A stretch of 26,656 bases of DNA from assembly GCA_934631985.1 (NCBI GenBank), contig CAKTYE010000035.1, forward strand, positions 1 to 26,656, given 5' to 3'. The DNA comes from an uncultured Clostridia bacterium (GTDB lineage: Bacteria > Bacillota > Clostridia > Christensenellales > Aristaeellaceae). Shown here piece after piece: positions 7,134 through 12,821 of the stretch (the first letter of the stretch is position 1; every line of letters starts with the position of its first letter). The notes beneath the pieces are model-generated. The model was not told the DNA's origin, ran no database searches, and saw only the letters and a list, made by a program, of their open reading frames with translations. The position numbers were made by a program, and so were the translations under genes.

Positions 7134-7162
7134 ATTATAGGTCATCTGCCTGTTTTTGTCAA
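7134..7162 (-). promoter_or_regulatory. Sigma-A promoter of the polysaccharide operon
   Basis: On the minus strand a perfect -35 TTGACA (7162-7157) and a perfect -10 TATAAT (7139-7134) are separated by 17 bases. The DNA upstream (7163-7200) is rich in A-tracts, as in UP-element-like or curved regions. Transcription should start near 7127, leaving a leader of about 200 bases before the LCP start codon. Confidence 0.9.
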
Positions 7163-7373
7163 CGTTCCTTATTGTATAAAATGCGTCTTTTTCCAGGCTT
7201 TTCCATGTTAAGTTACGCTTATTTATGCAGAATTGTGCTGCAATATGCAGTTTGTCACTTGCCGCTTTTTATCCCTTTCGTTCCGTTTTTACGCCCATAA
7301 GCCACATAATTCTCCATTTTCGGCGATTTTCGTCACCAAATCCCGTATCACTACAGGAATTTACCCCCCCCCG
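7163..7373. other. AT-rich gene-free stretch with a 9-base C run
   Basis: No gene is seen. A short palindrome (CTGCA-ATA-TGCAG, 7238-7250) and a run of nine C (7364-7372, nine G on the minus strand) are present. The run sits 1 base beyond the stop codon of the hydrolase gene. I see no clear terminator for that gene. The right part of the polysaccharide promoter region (A-tracts) lies at the left end. Confidence 0.5.
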
Positions 7374-8030
7374 TTACATTTTAGTTACACCGTGTATGCT
7401 TCCGTATAACATCCACTGGATACCTCGCAAGATTCTTTTTTCCGGCTCCTCGAAATGTCCGCCTTTTTCCAGTTGAAAGTGTGTCGGCATCCTCTCGCCC
7501 CAGTGCTGCGCCAGCCTTCTCGCACAGTCCTCCACGCACTGCATGCGCACATTGCGCGTCCTTTTCTCTCGATCTCCCACGCTCATCCACAGCCGCGTCG
7601 GCTGCGCATTCTGCGCCCTGGCCCATGGCTCAAAGCCATCAAACCATACTGATCCCGAGCAGCAGGCCACGCCGTCCCACTGCATTCCCCGCAGCCAACT
7701 GTACAGAGCGAAAAGCCCCGCCATGGAGTAACCGGCGATGTAACGTCCCGTCACTGAAAAATGCATAGCTCCCTCCGCCGCTAGCATCACCTCCTGACAA
7801 AACGTCTGCAAGTAGCCCTCCGCGCCGCCCGAAAAGTCCCCGCCCGCGCGGAAAACGCCTGCCGCCGTCCAGGGAGAGAAATCCCGATTCCAATCATTTC
7901 CGCTGACGCACACCAGCACGCATCCCGGCAGCTCCTCCGCAAGTCGTGCTGCCTCCTCCGGCTCCATGTGCAGATAGACCACCGGGCGCGGCTGTTCGCC
8001 CTTGCCCCCAAGCACCGTTACCTTCGGCAT
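7374..8030 (-). CDS. Alpha/beta-hydrolase, putative esterase
   Basis: The protein (218 residues from ATG at 8030) has a nucleophile elbow GYSMAGLFALYS (G-x-S-x-A-G), an acidic residue in MSVGDREKRTRN and a His in EKGGHFEEPEKR, the order expected for the Ser-Asp-His triad of esterase-D/IroE-like hydrolases. There is no signal peptide, so it acts in the cytoplasm; the substrate is unknown. The frame is open upstream to 8090, but the candidate promoter (8062-8090) would lie inside a longer gene, so I chose the ATG at 8030 (MPKVTVLGG). Its ribosome binding site is weak (AGAAAG). It is a single gene, divergent from the phosphodiester glycosidase gene. Confidence 0.75.
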   Translation of the reverse strand: MPKVTVLGGKGEQPRPVVYLHMEPEEAARLAEELPGCVLVCVSGNDWNRDFSPWTAAGVFRAGGDFSGGAEGYLQTFCQEVMLAAEGAMHFSVTGRYIAGYSMAGLFALYSWLRGMQWDGVACCSGSVWFDGFEPWARAQNAQPTRLWMSVGDREKRTRNVRMQCVEDCARRLAQHWGERMPTHFQLEKGGHFEEPEKRILRGIQWMLYGSIHGVTKM

Positions 8031-8061
8031 ATGTGTCACGCTTCTTTCTCTTATTTTTAAT

Positions 8062-8090
8062 AGGATAGCATGGACTGCGCCGCTTGTCAC
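8062..8090 (-). promoter_or_regulatory. Candidate promoter of the esterase gene
   Basis: On the minus strand, GTGACA (8090-8085) and TATCCT (8067-8062) are 17 bases apart, and TGC before the -10 gives an extended -10 (TGCTATCCT). It lies about 30 bases upstream of the chosen ATG. It stands back to back with the plus-strand promoter at 8103-8132. Confidence 0.5.
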
Positions 8091-8102
8091 GTTTTCTTTT
8101 TG

Positions 8103-8132
8103 TTGACGTTACCCGGTTGCAGCGTTTATAAT
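8103..8132 (+). promoter_or_regulatory. Promoter of the phosphodiester glycosidase gene
   Basis: TTGACG (8103-8108) and a perfect TATAAT (8127-8132) are 18 bases apart. The start codon follows at 8170, leaving a leader of about 30 bases with a strong AAAGGAGG ribosome binding site. Confidence 0.8.
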
Positions 8133-8169
8133 CAACACGTTGTATCCAACTTGCAAAGGAGGTACTCCC

Positions 8170-9099
8170 TTGAAAAAGCTCTATTCATGGCTGCTGGCGC
8201 TTGCCCTTTGCTGCTTCATGCTTCCGGCACAGGCCGCCACCTCGCCCTTGACCGACCCTTCCGTGCTGCCCGAGACGAATGACGAGGGTTTTCTGCCCGA
8301 GGGTGAAAGCCCCTATTTCTACCGCAATCATGCCGAGGGCTACTGGTTCTATCTGGATCAGTCCGTGCGCGTGGAGATCATGCGTGTGCAGACCACCTCG
8401 CCCAACCTGACCTACTACACGGCGGACATCATGTGCGCCACGGGGACAAGTCTGTACACCGTGACCTACAACGAGGACAAGCCGGGCCGCACCAACGGTC
8501 TGCCCCAGGACATGGCGGCCCGTGTACATGCCGTGTATGCGCAAAGCGGAGATTTCTATTCCTATCGCGTTGCGCACGACCGCTATCCCGGCAACATTGT
8601 CCGCGATGGCGAGGTGCTGTACAGCAAGTCCTATTCCAAGCTGATCGACGCCATTCCGAACCTTGCCACCATGGCGTTCTATCCCTCCGGTGCTGCCGAG
8701 GTAAACGAGGCCTGGGAGGTCAGTGCGCAGGAGTATGTGAAGCGCGGCGCAACGACGGTCGTTGCCTTTGGCCCCATTCTGCTGCGGGATGGCGAGCTGC
8801 AGGATGTGGACAAGAAGGAATACAACCACGCCGAGCCGAGAAGCTGCTTCGGCATTGTGGAGCCGGGGCATTATGTCGGTCTGCTAGTCGAGGGACGCAA
8901 GTCTCATTCCGATGGTGCGACGCTGACCCAGTGCGCCGAGATTCTTGCCGACATTGGCTGCACCGATGCCATCAATCTGGACGGCGGCAACACTGCTGCC
9001 ATGCTGTTCATGGGTGAAAGCGTACAGCTTGCCGAAAACGGCGGCGTAGATGCCAACGACCGCGCAATCCCCGATATTCTTGCTGTAGGGAGCTATTAA
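8170..9099 (+). CDS. Secreted phosphodiester glycosidase (NAGPA/DUF2233 domain)
   Basis: I chose the TTG at 8170 because AAAGGAGG lies 7 bases upstream and because the resulting protein (309 residues) begins with a clean signal peptide: KK, a hydrophobic core (SWLLALALCCFMLPA) and QA|A cleavage near residue 22. The ORF could be extended upstream to an ATG at 8140, but this lacks a ribosome binding site. The second half shows the NAGPA-domain pattern: TTVVAFGPILLRDGEL, PRSCFGIVEPGHYVGLLVEG and DAINLDGGNTAAMLFMGE, with the Asn-Leu-Asp-Gly-Gly motif. In the family this domain removes sugars from phosphodiester-linked glycans, and in bacteria it is common in exported wall-associated proteins. A surface glycan target is likely, perhaps wall polymers, but not shown by the sequence. 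Confidence 0.88.
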   Translation: MKKLYSWLLALALCCFMLPAQAATSPLTDPSVLPETNDEGFLPEGESPYFYRNHAEGYWFYLDQSVRVEIMRVQTTSPNLTYYTADIMCATGTSLYTVTYNEDKPGRTNGLPQDMAARVHAVYAQSGDFYSYRVAHDRYPGNIVRDGEVLYSKSYSKLIDAIPNLATMAFYPSGAAEVNEAWEVSAQEYVKRGATTVVAFGPILLRDGELQDVDKKEYNHAEPRSCFGIVEPGHYVGLLVEGRKSHSDGATLTQCAEILADIGCTDAINLDGGNTAAMLFMGESVQLAENGGVDANDRAIPDILAVGSY

Positions 9100-9100
9100 C

Positions 9101-9159
9101 GAGGGAGAACTGCGAGGGAGGCTGCTTCTGTGCCAGAAGCACCTCCCTCGCGCTCCCTC
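9101..9159 (+). terminator. Long hairpin after the phosphodiester glycosidase gene
   Basis: Nested arms GAGGGAG (9101-9107)/CTCCCTC (9153-9159), GCGAGGGAGG (9112-9121)/CCTCCCTCGC (9142-9151) and TGCTTCTG (9123-9130)/CAGAAGCA (9134-9141) form a stem of about 25 pairs with a 3-nt loop. It begins 1 base after the stop codon. No U-run follows directly, so it may be an RNA-end stabiliser or a bidirectional element as much as an intrinsic terminator. Confidence 0.6.
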
Positions 9160-9242
9160 CCGAAGACCTTTGTTATATTTCCATAGCGTGCTTTTTTCTG
9201 TTACTTGTTGGTAATTCGACTGATTGAAAGGGGATTTTCCGC

Positions 9243-10268
9243 ATGATCCGCATGAACTGCGATTATCTCGAGGGCTGTCATCCCGCTATTCTGGAGGCCC
9301 TCACCGCCACCAATTTCGAGCAGACCCCCGGCTACGGTCTGGATCCGCACTGCATGCACGCCGCAGACCTTGTGCGCACGTTCTTCTCCGTCCCCGATGC
9401 CGATGTGCATTTCCTGGTGGGCGGTACACAGACCAACGCAACCGTCATTGCCGCCGCGCTTCGCCCCTGGCAGGGCGCACTGAGCGCCGATACAGGCCAC
9501 ATCAACGTTCATGAGACGGGTGCAATTGAAGCCACAGGCCACAAGGTGCTGGCCCTTCCCGGCAAGGATGGGCGCATCACCGCCGCACAGGTGGACGAGG
9601 CCTGCACCCTGCAAGGCAATGACGAGCATACCGTCAAGCCGGGCATGGTGTACATTTCTTTCCCCACCGAGGTCGGCACGCTGTACTCCCTCGCGGAGCT
9701 AAAGGAGCTTTATGAGGTCTGCCAAAAGTGGGGCCTGTACCTGTTCATCGATGGTGCGCGTCTGGGCTATGGTCTGACCTCCCCCATGAACGACGTTACC
9801 CCCGCCGATCTGGCCCGCTACAGCGATGTGCTGACCCTTGGCGGCACCAAGGTCGGCGCGTTGTTCGGAGAAGCCGTCCTCATCACAAATCCCGCACTGA
9901 AGCCTGACTTCCGCTACATCATCAAGCAAAAGGGCGGCATGCTGGCAAAGGGCCGTCTGCTGGGCATCCAGTTCGAGACGCTGCTGACCGAAAATCGTTA
10001 CCTGACCATCGCCCAAAAAGCCATTGATCAGGCCATGCGTATCCGCGAAGCCCTGCAAGCCCAGGGCGTCCCCTTCCTGGTGGACTCGCCCACCAACCAG
10101 CTTTTCCCCATCTTCACCGATGCACAGCATGCCGCGCTTTCTCAGCAATTTGAATTCGCCCTCTGGTCGCGCCTGGACGATGCCCGCGCAGCCTACCGCA
10201 TCTGCACCAGCTGGGCTACCCGTGATGAGGCCGTTGAACAGCTGGTGCGGATGATTCAGGCGCTGTAA
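9243..10268 (+). CDS. Low-specificity L-threonine aldolase-like PLP enzyme (beta-eliminating lyase family)
   Basis: This 341-residue fold-type I PLP enzyme has the threonine aldolase layout: an N-terminal MNCDYLEGCHP, the substrate/cofactor region VGGTQTNATVI, GHINVHETGAIEATGHKV, the cofactor-binding Asp in LFIDGARLGYGL and the Schiff-base Lys in LGGTKVGALFGEA. The family cleaves L-threonine or L-allo-threonine to glycine and acetaldehyde in the cytoplasm; close relatives act on other beta-hydroxy amino acids, so the exact substrate is open. The ATG at 9243 has AAAGGGGA 8 bases upstream; an ATG three codons later is possible. No partner gene is visible: the gene stands alone between a hairpin and the long palindrome-rich gap. 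Confidence 0.9.
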   Translation: MIRMNCDYLEGCHPAILEALTATNFEQTPGYGLDPHCMHAADLVRTFFSVPDADVHFLVGGTQTNATVIAAALRPWQGALSADTGHINVHETGAIEATGHKVLALPGKDGRITAAQVDEACTLQGNDEHTVKPGMVYISFPTEVGTLYSLAELKELYEVCQKWGLYLFIDGARLGYGLTSPMNDVTPADLARYSDVLTLGGTKVGALFGEAVLITNPALKPDFRYIIKQKGGMLAKGRLLGIQFETLLTENRYLTIAQKAIDQAMRIREALQAQGVPFLVDSPTNQLFPIFTDAQHAALSQQFEFALWSRLDDARAAYRICTSWATRDEAVEQLVRMIQAL

Positions 10269-10355
10269 AGCGTAAAATATGCCGCATCACCTGCATTTGC
10301 GACTGTGATACAATAAGCTACCCGATACCTCAGCGTGTGAGTATATTTTCCACCA

Positions 10356-10549
10356 CTCGCCTGCCGGCGAGCGGTCCCCCTCCTTCTGCGGAAGGAGGCA
10401 AGAATGCCGCCCTGATGCACCAATGGAAAGCAGCAGCTTGTGAGAATATTCTCCTGCCGCCTCGAGGCGGCTGTCCACCCTCTGTGAAGGGAGCCTCTGG
10501 AATACGGAACCTCTCCGTCCCTTCGGGACACCTCCCCTTTCAGGGGAGG
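10356..10549. repeat. Palindrome-cluster element in the 10269-10998 gap
   Basis: The 730-base gap between the aldolase and era holds no gene. This part contains at least five back-to-back hairpins: CTCGCC/GGCGAG (10356-10371), CCTCCTTC/GAAGGAGG (10379-10398), the perfect 16-base palindrome GCCGCCTCGAGGCGGC (10456-10471), GTCCC/GGGAC (10517-10529) and CCTCCCC/GGGGAGG (10531-10549). Such clusters are characteristic of dispersed noncoding repeats in bacterial chromosomes. Short ORFs across it are open only because of the repeats. Confidence 0.65.
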
Positions 10550-10640
10550 ATTTTGGCGTTGGTGCGGCTGTGCCGCGTCCATGTGCATAATGGGTACTTC
10601 AGTGCAAGTAACTATTGCTGCATGCGCCAGTTCTAAGCGA

Positions 10641-10686
10641 CAAGGCGTTCCGGCGGCTGTATACGGTCAGCCGCCGGAATGCCTTG
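10641..10686. repeat. Near-perfect 19-bp-stem inverted repeat
   Basis: CAAGGCGTTCCGGCGGCTG (10641-10659) is complementary to CAGCCGCCGGAATGCCTTG (10668-10686) except for one G-T pair; the loop is 8 bases. It has no adjacent U-run. It separates the palindrome cluster at its left from the two-copy element at its right and is probably part of the same composite repeat. Confidence 0.6.
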
Positions 10687-10766
10687 GAGCGGAACCGAAG
10701 GCAGCTCGGGTTGTGTCCCCCTGGGAAGGCTCCGAACCGGGCGATGGCTGGGGGCATTCATGGGGT

Positions 10767-10870
10767 CCGGGGGCCAGCCTTAGTTACATGGAAAATTTGG
10801 CTGGCCCCCGGGCGGTTTTGCCTACTTTGCCCGAGTGCAAAGTAGGTCGTCCGTCCGCAGACGGACGAAA
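10767..10870. repeat. Multi-hairpin dispersed repeat, copy 1
   Basis: Three hairpins in a row: CCGGGGGCCAGCC/GGCTGGCCCCCGG (10767-10811, 13 bp, 19-nt loop), CCTACTTTGC/GCAAAGTAGG (10821-10846) and CGTCCGTC/GACGGACG (10848-10867). Bases 10795-10870 recur in inverted orientation at the right edge of the window (26581-26656) with 72 of 76 positions identical, so this is a dispersed repeat family. From 10871 to 10935 I see nothing further. Confidence 0.8.
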
Positions 10871-10935
10871 TGCTCTCTAGCAACAGATTTCATCGCGGTC
10901 GTGTGCCGCCAATCCCATGCCACCATAAAATCATC

Positions 10936-10987
10936 CAAAAACTCAAAGGAACCCACCGCAGCTTTTCCTCCCTGCGGCAGGTTCCTT
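10936..10987 (-). terminator. Terminator of the era operon
   Basis: On the minus strand AAGGAACC (10987-10980) pairs with GGTTCCTT (10953-10946), with an inner CCGCAG/CTGCGG helix, followed by TGAGTTTTTGG. It begins 11 bases after the era stop codon, the expected place for the end of the yqfC-era transcript. Confidence 0.8.
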
Positions 10988-10998
10988 TTTCTTACCCT

Positions 10999-11883
10999 TT
11001 ACTTATTGTCATACCCCAGCGTCCGCAAATCATCCATGCGGTTGCGCCAGTCCGGGCGTACCTTCACCCACAATTTCAGGTTCACATGCATGCCAAGCAG
11101 CTTCTCAATGTCCGCCCGTGCTTCCGAGCCAATCACTTGCAGCATCGCGCCATGCCGACCAATAATGATGCCCTTGTGCGCATCGCGTTCACAATAAATG
11201 GTAGCGTGAATCTCCATGAAGTCGTCGCTTTCCTTGTTCATCGCCATCATTTCCACACCAATGCCGTGCGGCACCTCATCACGCAGATGCAGCAGCGCCT
11301 TTTCTCGAATCAGCTCCGCGCAGATCTGGCGCTCCGGCTGGTCGGTCATCATGTCATCCGGGAAGTACTTCGGCCCCTCGGGCAGCCCTTTCACCAGCTG
11401 CGCCTCCAGCTCTGCCAGACCGTCTCCAGTCTTTGCGCTGATGGGAATGATTGCATCATAGCCCACATCTGCAAAGGACGCAATCAGCGTCAGCAGCTTT
11501 TCCTTGGGTACCAGATCAATCTTGTTCAGCGCCAGCACCTTCGGCACCTTTCGCTGACCCATCTCCGCCACGATCTTTCGGTCCTGCTCGCCCACCAGCG
11601 TTGCATCCACCAGCGCCAGCAGGCCGTCCATACCATCCATCGCATCCTTCACCGACTGCATCATGCTCTCGCCCAGCCGGGTGCGGGGATGGTGAATGCC
11701 GGGCGTGTCCAGAAATACGATCTGCCACTCCGGGCGGGTCATCACGCCCATAATGCGGTTGCGCGTGGTCTGGGGGCGGTTGGAAACGATTGCCACCTTT
11801 TCACCTACAAAGGCGTTCATCAGCGTGGACTTGCCCACGTTAGGCCGCCCCACAATGGTAATAAATCCAGAACGAAATGCCAT
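10999..11883 (-). CDS. era: GTPase Era (16S rRNA/30S assembly)
   Basis: This 294-residue protein has the full Era architecture. The GTPase domain shows G1 GRPNVGKSTLMN, G2 region RPQTTRNRIMG, G3 DTPGIHHPRTRLGE and G4 NKIDLV; the C-terminal KH domain includes GIIIGRHGAMLQVIGSEAR. Era binds the 3' end of 16S rRNA and guides 30S maturation, often together with YbeY, whose gene lies directly upstream here. The ATG at 11883 has GAGG 8 bases upstream, and 35 bases separate it from the ybeY-cdd stop. It is the last gene of the operon, followed by a clear terminator. Length and motifs are normal. Confidence 0.97.
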   Translation of the reverse strand: MAFRSGFITIVGRPNVGKSTLMNAFVGEKVAIVSNRPQTTRNRIMGVMTRPEWQIVFLDTPGIHHPRTRLGESMMQSVKDAMDGMDGLLALVDATLVGEQDRKIVAEMGQRKVPKVLALNKIDLVPKEKLLTLIASFADVGYDAIIPISAKTGDGLAELEAQLVKGLPEGPKYFPDDMMTDQPERQICAELIREKALLHLRDEVPHGIGVEMMAMNKESDDFMEIHATIYCERDAHKGIIIGRHGAMLQVIGSEARADIEKLLGMHVNLKLWVKVRPDWRNRMDDLRTLGYDNK

Positions 11884-11918
11884 TTTGAAAACCTCGTATT
11901 TCTTTCGATTTGTCGTAA

Positions 11919-12821
11919 TTATTCCGCGTCCGGCAGATCCTTCGGGCCAAAGCCATGAGGCAGCAGCGCCTTCAGGGGCGCTTCATCCACCTTGCCGTCC
12001 GCCCAGGTCACCATCACGCGAATGTCAGGTGCAAACTCATTCAGCACCTGACGGCACGCGCCGCAGGGCCACGGCGCAGAGCCTTCTGCCGCAATGGCAA
12101 TGGTAGTGAACTCCATCGCACCCTCGCTGATGGCCTTGAACATTGCCGTCCGCTCTGCGCAGTTGGTCAGGCCAAAGGATGCATTCTCAATGTTGCAGCC
12201 CTGGAACACCCGTCCATCCGCGCACAACAGTGCCGCGCCTACCTTGTAGTGGGAATAGGGGGAATAGCTACGCTGCATCGCCGCCCGTGCCAGCGCCAAC
12301 AGCGCCTCGTCGCTGACCTGTCCATCGCCGTCCCGGCTCATACCAACCGCATTCAAAATCTTTTCTTCCATGGCCCGCATCTCCTTTTTTTCATCCTCTG
12401 CCATATGATCGTAGCCCATCAGGTGGCAAATGCCGTGTACCAGCAGATAAGCCGCCTCTCTCTCCGGGGAATGTCCGTATTCTGCCGCCTGCGCCAGCAC
12501 ATGCGGCACGGAAATGATCAAATCACCCAGCATGCAGGCATCCAGCTCGTCGTCTAATTCCTGACGCAGCAACTTGTCCGCCCGTCCCGCCGTCACGCCT
12601 TTGGGATAGTTCACCGTGGGAAAGGACAACACGTCCGTTGCCCGATCCGTGTCCCGGTATTCCCGGTTGATCTCATGAATGGCCTCGTCGTCGCACAGCC
12701 GCACGTTCACCGCGCAGGGCCGCGTTACGCCCTCCGCCCACAGCGCACAGTCTGCCGCCGTCTGCATCAGAGACAGCCAGGCAGGCTCTACCGCCGTATC
12801 AATCTCCCATTGCAGAATCAT
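11919..12821 (-). CDS. Fusion of endoribonuclease YbeY and cytidine deaminase
   Basis: One uninterrupted frame of 300 residues holds two enzymes. Residues 1 to about 150 are YbeY, an rRNA-maturation metallo-endonuclease, with its zinc motif VHGICHLMGYDH near 130. After a short linker (GMSRDGDGQ) residues from about 165 are cytidine deaminase, with SPYSHYKVGAAL, GCNIENASFGLTNCAERTA (Cys zinc ligand and catalytic Glu) and PCGACRQVLNEF (two more Cys ligands). Cdd recycles cytidine to uridine. In most Firmicutes these are separate genes, often with dgkA between; here dgkA is absent. The start is ATG at 12821, supported by AAAGGA upstream and by a 23-base overlap with yqfF; the frame runs open further upstream but that part is a yqfF shadow. 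Confidence 0.93.
   Translation of the reverse strand: MILQWEIDTAVEPAWLSLMQTAADCALWAEGVTRPCAVNVRLCDDEAIHEINREYRDTDRATDVLSFPTVNYPKGVTAGRADKLLRQELDDELDACMLGDLIISVPHVLAQAAEYGHSPEREAAYLLVHGICHLMGYDHMAEDEKKEMRAMEEKILNAVGMSRDGDGQVSDEALLALARAAMQRSYSPYSHYKVGAALLCADGRVFQGCNIENASFGLTNCAERTAMFKAISEGAMEFTTIAIAAEGSAPWPCGACRQVLNEFAPDIRVMVTWADGKVDEAPLKALLPHGFGPKDLPDAE

Noticed and set aside
10581..10880. Short ORF across the repeat element at 10600-10880
   Set aside because: It is open only because of GC-rich palindromes, and part of its DNA recurs inverted at the window end; no start signal.
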